Source of the DNA: an uncultured Clostridiaceae bacterium
GTDB taxonomy: Bacteria; Bacillota; Clostridia; Lachnospirales; Lachnospiraceae
Assembly (NCBI GenBank): GCA_902477765.1
Contig: CABSIM010000010.1
Span: 1 to 57,590 of the forward strand
Length of the DNA: 57,590 nt
Direction: 5' to 3'
The notes under the pieces are model-generated. The model was given only the letters and a program-made list of their open reading frames with translations, searched no databases and was not told the DNA's origin. Shown piece by piece: positions 50,131 to 57,590 of this stretch. Numbering within the stretch: the first letter of the stretch is position 1; each line of letters opens with the position of its first letter. A program made the position numbers and the translations under genes.

Positions 50131-52737
50131 ATGAATATCAGCAAATTTACACAGAAATCCGTGGAAGCGGTGCAAGGCTGTGAAAAGCTGGCGTATGAAT
50201 ACGGAAACCAGCAGATAGATCAGGAACATCTTCTTGTAAGCCTGTTGAGACTGGATGACAGTCTGATCATGAAACTTGTGACGAAGATGGGAATTTCCGG
50301 AGAGCAGTTTTTAAACGAGGCGGAGCAGGCCCTGGAAAAGCTGCCCAAGGTATCCGGAGGCGGTCAGGTATATCTGACCAATGACCTGAATAAGGTCCTC
50401 ATAAGTGCTGAGGACGAGGCAAAGGCCATGGGAGATGAATATGTTTCCGTGGAACACCTGTTCCTCTGCCTTTTAAAGCAGCCCAACCGTGCATTGAAGG
50501 ATCTGTTCCGTATGTACGGCATTGACAGAGATAAATTCCTGCAGGCGCTGTCCACAGTCCGGGGAAACCAGAGAGTAGTCAGCGATAACCCGGAAGCCAC
50601 GTATGACACCCTGAATAAGTACGGTGCTGATCTGGTGGAGCGGGCCAGAGATCAGAAACTGGACCCGGTCATCGGACGTGACGCCGAAATCCGGAACGTG
50701 ATCCGGATCCTGTCCAGAAAGACCAAGAACAACCCGGTTCTCATCGGTGAACCCGGTGTCGGCAAAACAGCCGTGGTGGAAGGGCTGGCCCAGAGGATCG
50801 TCCGGGGCGATGTGCCGGAAGGACTTAAAGATAAAAAGCTGTTTTCCCTGGACATGGGAGCTCTGGTGGCAGGCGCCAAATACCGGGGCGAGTTTGAGGA
50901 ACGTCTGAAAGCCGTTCTGGACGAGGTGAAGAAGAGTGACGGACAGATCATTCTTTTCATCGATGAGCTGCATACCATTGTGGGCGCCGGAAAGACCGAG
51001 GGCTCCATGGATGCCGGCAATATGCTGAAACCCATGCTGGCCAGAGGCGAACTGCACTGCATCGGTGCCACCACACTGGACGAATACAGAAAATACATCG
51101 AAAAGGATCCGGCTCTGGAAAGAAGATTCCAGCCGGTGATGGTGGATGAGCCGACGGTGGAGGATACCATCTCCATTCTGAGGGGACTGAAAGACCGGTA
51201 TGAAGTATACCATGGAGTCAAGATCACCGACTCCGCTCTGGTTTCCGCAGCGGTTCTTTCCAACCGTTACATCAGCGACCGGTTCCTTCCTGACAAGGCC
51301 ATTGACCTGGTGGATGAAGCCTGTGCCATGATCAAGACAGAGCTGGATTCCATGCCCACGGAACTGGATGAACTGTCCAGAAAGATCATGCAGCTGGAGA
51401 TCGAGGAGGCGGCTCTGAAAAAAGAGACCGATCACCTGAGCCAGGAACGTCTGGCCGACCTTCAGAAAGAACTGGCAGAGCTTCATGACCAGTTTGCGGC
51501 TCAGAAAGCCCAGTGGGAAAACGAGAAAGCGTCCGTAGATAAGCTGTCGGGTCTCAGGGAAGAGATCGAGGCCCTTCACCGCCAGATTCAGGATGCCCAG
51601 CAGAAATATGACCTCAACAAGGCGGCTGAGCTTCAGTACGGAAAACTGCCTCAGCTGGAAAAACAGCTGAAGGAAGAAGAAGAGAAAGTCAGAAACCAGG
51701 ATCTGAGTCTGGTTCATGAGAGCGTCACTGACGACGAGATTGCCAGAATCATTTCCAGATGGACCGGAATTCCAGTGGCGAAGCTGACGGAAAGTGAGCG
51801 CAACAAGACGCTGCATCTGGATGAACAGCTTCATAAGCGGGTCATCGGCCAGGATGAAGGCGTGGAAAAAGTGACCGAAGCCATTATCCGTTCCAAGGCC
51901 GGCATCAAGGATCCCACCAAGCCCATCGGCTCCTTCCTGTTCCTGGGTCCCACCGGCGTCGGCAAGACAGAGCTTGCCAAGGCCCTGGCGGAAAACCTGT
52001 TTGATGATGAAAACAACATGGTCCGTATTGATATGAGTGAGTATATGGAGAAACATTCCGTATCCCGTCTCATCGGAGCGCCGCCAGGATATGTGGGATA
52101 TGATGAAGGCGGACAGCTGACTGAGGCAGTCAGACGGAAACCTTACTGTGTGGTTCTGTTCGACGAGGTGGAAAAGGCTCATCCGGATGTGTTCAATGTG
52201 CTGCTGCAGGTACTGGATGACGGCCGGATCACGGATTCCATGGGAAAGACCGTGGACTTCAAGAACACCATCATCATTCTTACGTCCAACATCGGTTCCC
52301 AGTATCTGCTGGACGGCATTGACGAGCAGGGAAACATCCGGCCGGAAGCTGAGGCCATGGTCATGAATGACCTGAGAGCTCATTTCCGTCCTGAATTCCT
52401 GAACCGTCTGGATGAAACCATTCTGTTCAAGCCGCTGACCAAGGAAAACATCGGCGGTATCGTGGATCTTCTGGTGGCAGATGTAAACCGGAGGCTGGCA
52501 GACAGGGAACTGAAGATTTCCCTGACAGAGGAAGCCAAGAAATTCATCGTGGAAAACGGATACGATCCGGTTTATGGTGCGAGACCTTTGAAGAGATATC
52601 TCCAGAAACATGTGGAGACTCTGGCCGCAAGGCTGATACTTTCCGACGGTGTACACACCGGCGACACAATTCTCATCGGACTGAAGGACGGAGAACTGTC
52701 CGCCTCTGCAGTCCGGGGAGAAAACAGCGAGGAATAA
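50131..52737 (+). CDS. clpB: ATP-dependent disaggregase ClpB
   Basis: An 868-residue ClpB, usual length. It has two N-terminal Clp-N repeats, the first AAA+ with GEPGVGKTAVVEG and the acidic FIDELHTIVGAGK, then the long ClpB middle coiled coil (about residues 400-530), which sets it apart from ClpA/ClpC, and the second AAA+ with GPTGVGKTELAK and VVLFDEVEKAHPDV. There is no P-loop for ClpP docking. It works with DnaK to extract proteins from aggregates. AAAGGAGG precedes ATG 50131. The CIRCE site ties it to the HrcA regulon. Confidence 0.97.
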   Translation: MNISKFTQKSVEAVQGCEKLAYEYGNQQIDQEHLLVSLLRLDDSLIMKLVTKMGISGEQFLNEAEQALEKLPKVSGGGQVYLTNDLNKVLISAEDEAKAMGDEYVSVEHLFLCLLKQPNRALKDLFRMYGIDRDKFLQALSTVRGNQRVVSDNPEATYDTLNKYGADLVERARDQKLDPVIGRDAEIRNVIRILSRKTKNNPVLIGEPGVGKTAVVEGLAQRIVRGDVPEGLKDKKLFSLDMGALVAGAKYRGEFEERLKAVLDEVKKSDGQIILFIDELHTIVGAGKTEGSMDAGNMLKPMLARGELHCIGATTLDEYRKYIEKDPALERRFQPVMVDEPTVEDTISILRGLKDRYEVYHGVKITDSALVSAAVLSNRYISDRFLPDKAIDLVDEACAMIKTELDSMPTELDELSRKIMQLEIEEAALKKETDHLSQERLADLQKELAELHDQFAAQKAQWENEKASVDKLSGLREEIEALHRQIQDAQQKYDLNKAAELQYGKLPQLEKQLKEEEEKVRNQDLSLVHESVTDDEIARIISRWTGIPVAKLTESERNKTLHLDEQLHKRVIGQDEGVEKVTEAIIRSKAGIKDPTKPIGSFLFLGPTGVGKTELAKALAENLFDDENNMVRIDMSEYMEKHSVSRLIGAPPGYVGYDEGGQLTEAVRRKPYCVVLFDEVEKAHPDVFNVLLQVLDDGRITDSMGKTVDFKNTIIILTSNIGSQYLLDGIDEQGNIRPEAEAMVMNDLRAHFRPEFLNRLDETILFKPLTKENIGGIVDLLVADVNRRLADRELKISLTEEAKKFIVENGYDPVYGARPLKRYLQKHVETLAARLILSDGVHTGDTILIGLKDGELSASAVRGENSEE

Positions 52738-52850
52738 CCGGCTGCGGGAACCTTCCGGGCGGCAATGCCGGACAACGGCTCCATGATGTCGGGAGAAAAC
52801 CGGACACTGCAGGGAGAGGCCGGAAAGAAAAAAAGAAAGCACGGAGCAGA

Positions 52851-52896
52851 AAAAAACTGCCGTTTCCGCGGGATGACTGCGGAAGCGGCAGTTTGT
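52851..52896. terminator. Terminator between clpB and pcp
   Basis: ACTGCCGTTTCCGC pairs with GCGGAAGCGGCAGT (one base-pair mismatch) around a 9- to 10-base loop. It has A-rich text on the left, so on the minus strand a T-run follows the stem. It ends the pcp transcript and may also end clpB transcription. Confidence 0.75.
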
Positions 52897-52955
52897 GCGT
52901 CCGGAAGATTCCGTGTCCGGTTCTGTCCTGATCCGGGCACCGTCAGAAAAGAGCC

Positions 52956-53597
52956 TTAATGGATTTCTCCGCCCACGGCCCGGATATCGCTCTGATTTTC
53001 CACGGCGGCGCCCACGGCAGCTTCCAGGGATGCGGCAATGTCGGCGATGGACATGGACGGCGTTGCCGGTTTATTGATCACCTGGGAAGCGGCATAGGGC
53101 ACATGGATGAAACCGCCTCTGGCATTGGGAAACTCTTTTTCGATCCAGTACAGGATTCCGTACATCACATGGTTGCAGATATAGGTTCCGGCGGTATTGG
53201 AAAGCACCGAAGGATATCCGGCATCCTTAATGGCCTGTACCATGGCTTTTACCGGCAGGCTGCTGAAGTATGCGGCAGGCCCGTCTGCAAAAACCGGTTC
53301 GTCAATGGGCTGGTTTCCTTCATTATCCGGGATCCTGGCGTCGGTGACGTTGATGGCCACCCGTTCCGGAGTCACGCCGAAACGGCCGCCGGCCTGTCCG
53401 ATGCTGATGATCAGATCCGGGTTCTCCTGCTTCATGGCTTCGTGGATTTTATGGATGGATTTTCCCACTACGGTGGGAATCTGCAATTTGATGATTTCTG
53501 CTCCGGCGATCCGGTCCGGAAGGAGCTTCACGGCTTCCCAGGCGGGGTTGATGGTTTCTCCGCCGAAAGGATCAAATCCAGTGATCAATACTTTCAT
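52956..53597 (-). CDS. pcp: Pyroglutamyl-peptidase I
   Basis: A 213-residue cysteine peptidase of family C15. The triad residues are Glu78 (GRFGVTPERVAIN), Cys141 (NTAGTYICNHVMYG) and His165 (FIHVPYA). MKVLITGFDPFGGETINPAW at the start is the family hallmark. It removes N-terminal pyroglutamate from peptides in the cytoplasm. GAGGTGAACGAAA precedes its ATG. It is divergent from yaaA. Confidence 0.96.
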   Translation of the reverse strand: MKVLITGFDPFGGETINPAWEAVKLLPDRIAGAEIIKLQIPTVVGKSIHKIHEAMKQENPDLIISIGQAGGRFGVTPERVAINVTDARIPDNEGNQPIDEPVFADGPAAYFSSLPVKAMVQAIKDAGYPSVLSNTAGTYICNHVMYGILYWIEKEFPNARGGFIHVPYAASQVINKPATPSMSIADIAASLEAAVGAAVENQSDIRAVGGEIH

Positions 53598-53620
53598 TTT
53601 CGTTCACCTCTCTGCATGGT

Positions 53621-53649
53621 TTGACAAACAACAGACATACCTGTATTAT
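53621..53649 (+). promoter_or_regulatory. Promoter of yaaA-map-cmpB operon
   Basis: TTGACA (53621-53626) and TATTAT (53644-53649) with a 17-base spacer, 44 bases before yaaA. No PerR- or OxyR-type dyad was evident. Confidence 0.75.
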
Positions 53650-53692
53650 ATAGAAGATCAGAACAATACGCAAGGAGCAGAAAGAAGAAACC

Positions 53693-54460
53693 ATGAAGAT
53701 ACTGATCTCGCCGGCCAAGAAAATGCAGGAACAGACAGACCTGTTTGAACCGGGCGGCCTGCCCGGATTCCTGAAAGAAACAGAGCGCCTTCTGGAGTGT
53801 CTGAAGGCCATGGATGAGGCGGAACTGAAGCTGCTTTTTAAAGCCAGTGACAGAATCACCCGTGAGAATTTCCTGAGACTGAGGACCATGGAACCGGAAC
53901 GGGCCATGTCTCCGGCGCTTCTTTCCTACGTGGGAATCCAGTACCAGTATATGGCTCCCCATCTGTTTTCCGGGGACCAGTGGGAGTATGTGAAAAAACA
54001 CCTGAGGATTCTCAGCGGCTTTTACGGGATGTTAAAGCCCGATGACAGGGTGGTTCCCTACCGGCTGGAGATGCAGGCGGAGCTTTCCGCGGACGGTACC
54101 GGAAATCTGTATGAGTTCTGGGGGGACCGGCTGTTCTGTACGCTGATGGAAGAGGAGCAGACGGAGAATGGAAACCGGATCCTTCTGAATCTTGCTTCCA
54201 GAGAATACAGCAGGGCGGTGGAACCGTATCTGACGCCGGAATGCAGGTTTGTTACCTGTGTGTTCGGGCAGGAATCCGGCGGGAAAGTAAAGATGAAAGC
54301 CACGGAGGCCAAAATGGCCCGGGGAGAGATGGTCCGGTTCATGGCGGAACGGAAGGTGGAAGATCCGGAGGAACTCAGGGATTTCCGGGCACTGGGATAT
54401 GAATATTCAGAAGAGAGGTCAGAACCGGATACACTTGTGTATCTGAAAAAACATAGATAG
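53693..54460 (+). CDS. yaaA: YaaA family peroxide-stress protein
   Basis: A 255-residue UPF0246/YaaA protein. It begins MKILISPAKKMQ and contains HLRILSGFYGMLKPDDRVVP, PYRLEM, and the conserved late VKMKATEAKMARGEMVRFM. Escherichia coli YaaA lowers free iron and DNA damage under peroxide and has a DNA-binding cactus fold. The gene starts an operon with map, 20 bases apart. Confidence 0.92.
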   Translation: MKILISPAKKMQEQTDLFEPGGLPGFLKETERLLECLKAMDEAELKLLFKASDRITRENFLRLRTMEPERAMSPALLSYVGIQYQYMAPHLFSGDQWEYVKKHLRILSGFYGMLKPDDRVVPYRLEMQAELSADGTGNLYEFWGDRLFCTLMEEEQTENGNRILLNLASREYSRAVEPYLTPECRFVTCVFGQESGGKVKMKATEAKMARGEMVRFMAERKVEDPEELRDFRALGYEYSEERSEPDTLVYLKKHR

Positions 54461-54480
54461 AAGGAAAAGAGGAGAAAGGT

Positions 54481-55356
54481 ATGCTTCGTAAGATCGGAAA
54501 AGAAGACCCGTGCTGGTGCGGCAGCGGAAAAAAATATGGGGACTGCCATATGGAATTTGACAGAAAGGTGGGAAGAGCCCGGCTTTCCGGCCATGAAGTT
54601 CCGTCCCACCGGATCATCAAGACACCGGCTCAGATCGAAAAGATCAGGGAAAGCGGAAAACTGAACATTGCGGTGCTGGATTACGTGGCGGAACGGATCC
54701 GGGCAGGGATCACCACCCAGGAAATCGATCACTGGGTCTATGAGTACACCACGGCTCACGGCGGAATTCCGGCGCCGCTTCATTATGAAGGATTTCCCAA
54801 AAGTGTGTGCACGTCTGTCAACGCACAGGTCTGCCACGGGATCCCGTCGGAAGATGTGGTGCTGAAGGACGGAGACATTATCAATGTGGATGTTTCCACG
54901 ATTCTGGACGGCTATTTTTCCGATTCTTCCAGAATGTTTCTCATCGGGAATGTGGATCCGGAAACGGAAAAACTGGTGCGTGTTGCCAGGGAAGCGGTGG
55001 ATAAAGGGCTGGAAAAAGTGGTGCCCTGGGGATATCTGGGCGACATGGGGCAGGCAGTCCATGACCATGTGAGGAAACACGGATATACCGTGGTGAGGGA
55101 TGTGGGCGGACATGGTGTCGGCCTGGAGTTTCATGAAGACCCGTTTGTCAGCTATGTGTCCAGAAAGGGAACGGAGATGTTAATGGCACCTGGCATGGTC
55201 TTTACCATTGAACCCATGGTCAATATGGGGACCGATGAGATCTTTGTGGACGATTCCAACGGATGGACCATTTACACGGAGGACGGAAAACCGTCGGCCC
55301 AGTGGGAGATCATGGTGCTGGTGACGGAAAACGGCCATGAGATTCTGGCGTACTAA
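54481..55356 (+). CDS. map: Type I methionine aminopeptidase with SEC-C zinc motif
   Basis: A 291-residue enzyme. The N-terminal SEC-C-type zinc motif (CWCGSGKKYGDCH, residues 11-23) precedes the pita-bread catalytic domain with the Asp ligands in INVDVSTILDGYFSDSSRMF, the His of GGHGVGLEFHEDPF, and the Glu ligands in TIEPM and SAQWEIMVLV. It removes the initiator Met from new proteins. The SEC-C extension is common in Clostridial and Lachnospiraceae paralogues and may dock to the ribosome. GGAGAAAGGT precedes ATG 54481. Confidence 0.95.
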   Translation: MLRKIGKEDPCWCGSGKKYGDCHMEFDRKVGRARLSGHEVPSHRIIKTPAQIEKIRESGKLNIAVLDYVAERIRAGITTQEIDHWVYEYTTAHGGIPAPLHYEGFPKSVCTSVNAQVCHGIPSEDVVLKDGDIINVDVSTILDGYFSDSSRMFLIGNVDPETEKLVRVAREAVDKGLEKVVPWGYLGDMGQAVHDHVRKHGYTVVRDVGGHGVGLEFHEDPFVSYVSRKGTEMLMAPGMVFTIEPMVNMGTDEIFVDDSNGWTIYTEDGKPSAQWEIMVLVTENGHEILAY

Positions 55357-55395
55357 GGAAAAACATGAAAGAGAAAAGGGGAAGGGCTGAAACCG

Positions 55396-56700
55396 ATGAA
55401 CCTGACACTGTATGAAGCACTCTGCTGCTTCTTTCTGTATTCCATCGGAGGATGGATACTGGAAGTCTGCATATATTCCTGGAAGCAGCAGAAATTTGTG
55501 AATCCGGGTCCGCTGAACGGGCCCTGGAGCCCTCTGTACGGTCTGGCGCTGGTCTGGATGGCTGCGGCGTTTACCGAACTCAGGGGAAATTATGTCTTTG
55601 AATTCCTGGCCTGCGCCATTGTGGCGTCATTTCTTCAGTTTGTGTCCGGACATATCCTGGAGCGCCTGTTCGGAAGAAGATGGTGGGATTATTCCTCGCA
55701 CAGATTCAGCATTGACGGATACGTTTCTCTGCAGATGGCGGTGCTCTGGGGCGCGGGCTCCGTTCTGATTCTGGAATTCCTTCATCCGCTGGTGCTGATG
55801 CTGATCCGGATTCTTCCGGAAATTGCAGGAAAGGTGTCTCTTCTGGTTCTCTGCCTCCTGATTCTGGCGGATATGGCAGGAACCTATGGGGCATTCCGGT
55901 GGAAAATGCCGGAAAACAGGCATCTGGAAGAAGTAAACAGAGGTCTGAGAGCCCTGTCGGCCAGAATCGGAAGAAAAATTTTTGACCGGATTCAGAGGCG
56001 GCTTTTCAGAGCCCCCGCTGTCCGCCATGAGCAGCAGGCGGCAGCCGGGACCGGACTGGTTTTTGCGGAAGGCTGCTGCTTTTATAAACTGGTCTGGCTG
56101 TTTTTCATCGGCGCGTTTCTGGGAGATGTGACGGAGACCATTTTCTGCCGGGTCAGCGCCGGAGTATGGATGAGCCGCAGCAGTGTGGTCTGGGGCCCCT
56201 TCAGCATTGTCTGGGGTATGGGAGTGGTACTTCTTACAGCCATGCTGTACCGTTTTTACCAGAAAGAGGACCGGTATATTTTCATGGCAGGCACATTCCT
56301 GGGCGGTGCCTATGAATACCTGTGCAGTGTGTTTACCGAGAAGGTTTTCGGCACCGTATTCTGGGACTACAGCGCCATTCCGTTCAACCTGGGAGGCAGG
56401 ATCAATCTTCTGTACTGTTTCTTCTGGGGAATTGCGGCCGTGGTCTGGATGAAATTTCTCTATCCCGTATTTTCCGGCTGGATCGAAAGAATTCCTGTCC
56501 GCACAGGAAAAATCCTGACCTGGATTCTGACGGTTTTCATGGCGGTCAATATGGTGGTCTCCTCCATGGCACTGATCCGGTATGTGGACAGAAATACCGG
56601 AGCTGCAGTCACGGAAGAGGGCGGAGTGTCTTCCTGGCTGGATGAGCGGTTCCCGGATCAGAGGATGGAGAGGATCTATCCCAATGTAATCATCCGTTAA
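55396..56700 (+). CDS. Duplicated CmpB-like integral membrane protein
   Basis: A 434-residue membrane protein of the putative ABC-transporter-permease CmpB type (COG4905). Two homologous halves are visible. The first has YSIGGWILEVCIYSWKQQKF and GPLNGPWSPLYG, then GRRWWDYSSHRFSIDGYVSL. The second has GAFLGDVTETIFCRVSAG, SSVVWGPFSIVWG, and VFWDYSAIPFNLGGRINL. The shared Y/WDYS-x-F-N/S-x-x-G pattern shows internal duplication. Most relatives have one half. No ATPase is nearby, so an ABC function is unproven. It follows map by 39 bases. Confidence 0.82.
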   Translation: MNLTLYEALCCFFLYSIGGWILEVCIYSWKQQKFVNPGPLNGPWSPLYGLALVWMAAAFTELRGNYVFEFLACAIVASFLQFVSGHILERLFGRRWWDYSSHRFSIDGYVSLQMAVLWGAGSVLILEFLHPLVLMLIRILPEIAGKVSLLVLCLLILADMAGTYGAFRWKMPENRHLEEVNRGLRALSARIGRKIFDRIQRRLFRAPAVRHEQQAAAGTGLVFAEGCCFYKLVWLFFIGAFLGDVTETIFCRVSAGVWMSRSSVVWGPFSIVWGMGVVLLTAMLYRFYQKEDRYIFMAGTFLGGAYEYLCSVFTEKVFGTVFWDYSAIPFNLGGRINLLYCFFWGIAAVVWMKFLYPVFSGWIERIPVRTGKILTWILTVFMAVNMVVSSMALIRYVDRNTGAAVTEEGGVSSWLDERFPDQRMERIYPNVIIR

Positions 56701-56752
56701 GAAGAATCAGTCTGATTTTAATAAAAAATTAAACTAATTGTGTAAAATTTCC

Positions 56753-56781
56753 TTGAGATACCCCTGAAATTTTAGTATAAT
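56753..56781 (+). promoter_or_regulatory. Promoter of the phosphoribosyltransferase-like gene
   Basis: TTGAGA (56753-56758) and TATAAT (56776-56781) with a 17-base spacer, 46 bases before ATG 56828. Confidence 0.75.
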
Positions 56782-56827
56782 GGAACTGCATAAAAGGTCC
56801 GTGAAAAATAAGAGAAGGGGGCATATT

Positions 56828-57466
56828 ATGGAGATGAAGTACGAGAAGATCATGGCGCCGGGTGTTCATGTGCCGATCAAGGTGGTAAAGGGACATTTTG
56901 CCACCAACCATGCGCACACCAATTATTACATTGATCTGACCACCATAAAGAGCCGGGTCAGCGAGGGGCAGGAAATCGCAAGGGCACTGGCTCAGATGTA
57001 TCTGTACGATATGGTGGTGGATACCATCGTGTGCATCGAAGGCACAGAAGTCATCGGAACGCTTCTGGCGGAAGAACTGACCAAGAGCGGGTTCCTTTCC
57101 ATGAACGCGCACAAGACCATCTATATCATCCGGCCGGAATACAACAGCAACAGCCAGCTGATTTTCCGTGAGAACTTTTATCCGATGCTGAGGGGAAAGA
57201 ACGTGATTCTGCTGACCTCCACGGTTACCACAGGTCTTACGGTCAATAAAGCCATTGAGAGTATCCAGTATTACGGCGGAATTCTGCAGGTGATTTCCGC
57301 GGTGTTCAGTACGCTGGAGGAAGTCAACGGCATCCCGGTAAAGGCTGTGTTCGGAAAAAGAGATATTCCGGACTATCAGTATACGGATTACCGCAGCTGT
57401 CCCATCTGCAAAGCAGGACAGAAGCTGGATGCCCTGATCAATCCCTACGGATATTCCAAACTGTAG
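56828..57466 (+). CDS. Orotate-phosphoribosyltransferase-like protein
   Basis: A 212-residue protein with a type I phosphoribosyltransferase core. The PRPP loop region is VILLTSTVTTGLTVNKAIES, preceded by DTIVCIEGTEVIGTLLAEEL. A C-terminal CPICKAGQKLDALINPYGYS adds a CxxC pair. The PRPP motif lacks the second acidic residue normally seen (DD replaced by TS), so catalysis is uncertain and a regulatory PRPP- or nucleotide-binding role is possible. Similar genes in Clostridia are annotated as phosphoribosyltransferase or orotate phosphoribosyltransferase-like. AGAAGGGGG precedes ATG 56828. Confidence 0.8.
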   Translation: MEMKYEKIMAPGVHVPIKVVKGHFATNHAHTNYYIDLTTIKSRVSEGQEIARALAQMYLYDMVVDTIVCIEGTEVIGTLLAEELTKSGFLSMNAHKTIYIIRPEYNSNSQLIFRENFYPMLRGKNVILLTSTVTTGLTVNKAIESIQYYGGILQVISAVFSTLEEVNGIPVKAVFGKRDIPDYQYTDYRSCPICKAGQKLDALINPYGYSKL

Positions 57467-57480
57467 ACAGAACGGATAAA

Positions 57481-57535
57481 AAGCCCGTCCGGGCCGTCCC
57501 CCTTCGGGGAAACGGTTCCGGGCGGGCTTTTCTGT
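57481..57535 (+). terminator. Terminator of the last gene
   Basis: AAGCCCGTCCGG pairs with CCGGGCGGGCTT with an inner CCCCC/GGGG hairpin, followed by TTCTG. The remaining 55 bases to the edge show no feature. Confidence 0.88.
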
Positions 57536-57590
57536 GTATGGGCTTTAGCCTGTTGAGGGCATTGGAGTTTTTCGTGTTCCGAAAAATGGA

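Noticed and set aside
50473..52842. 789-codon open frame antisense to clpB
   Set aside because: It is the mirror of a highly conserved clpB gene with strong codon bias. Its translation is Leu/Phe/His/Gln-rich without any domain, and there is no ribosome binding site.

Overview
The window looks like a chromosomal segment of an anaerobic Bacillota of the Lachnospiraceae type. The GC content is moderate, Shine-Dalgarno sites are strong, and promoters are consensus sigma-A types with 17-bp spacers. Gene content fits a strict anaerobe: rubredoxin, desulfoferrodoxin, an A-type flavoprotein, FeoAB, a CIRCE-controlled clpB and a NiCo riboswitch. No tRNA, rRNA, CRISPR array or intact transposase was recognised. 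All calls come from reading the sequence; no database search was run.

Bases 1-16,300 are an accessory zone in decay. Remnants of an integrative conjugative element come first: small Cys-rich genes, a RepA_N stub joined to a VirD4 tail, a broken small gene, and a sigma-like gene with an in-frame TAG. An apparently intact Fic gene sits among them, flanked by three related 25-nt elements. Next is a run of mostly secreted or lipid-anchored proteins of unknown role (4652-11618), behind a promoter with two inverted repeats. It is followed by the wreck of a WYL / RtcB RNA ligase / nucleotidyltransferase locus. An intact NiCo-riboswitch-controlled cation exporter stands between this wreck and two more broken genes, a frameshifted MerR/GyrI regulator and a GNAT with a Trp-to-stop change.

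From 16,400 to 31,100 the genes look intact: a transglutaminase-like protein, GreA, a 2HCT carboxylate transporter and an M42 peptidase. An oxygen-defence operon (fprA, desulfoferrodoxin, rubredoxin) lies back to back with a Fur-box-controlled feo operon. ZIP, MATE and TrkH/TrkA transporters follow. From 31,200 to 41,900 come an RlmI-like methyltransferase, a choline-binding-repeat surface protein, and a divergent catabolic locus: 2-hydroxyacid dehydrogenase and amidohydrolase facing a threonine-synthase-like PLP enzyme, RidA, an M20 hydrolase and a YheO/DauR-like regulator. A DUF134-NifX fusion protein with a His/Cys tail and a half-size EamA transporter complete this stretch.

From 41,900 to 48,000 there is a divergent two-component system next to a citrate-type (CitMHS) transporter and an AGCS amino-acid symporter. 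A short AT-rich island (48,200-50,000) carries an Nmad3-like DNA-modification candidate, a frameshifted DUF4357 remnant and little else. The window ends with housekeeping genes: clpB, pcp, yaaA, map, a duplicated CmpB-like membrane protein and a phosphoribosyltransferase-like gene. The best candidates for under-described biology are the secreted-protein cluster, the divergent PLP/RidA/M20 pathway, the DUF134-NifX fusion with an internal start, and the orphan Nmad3 island.
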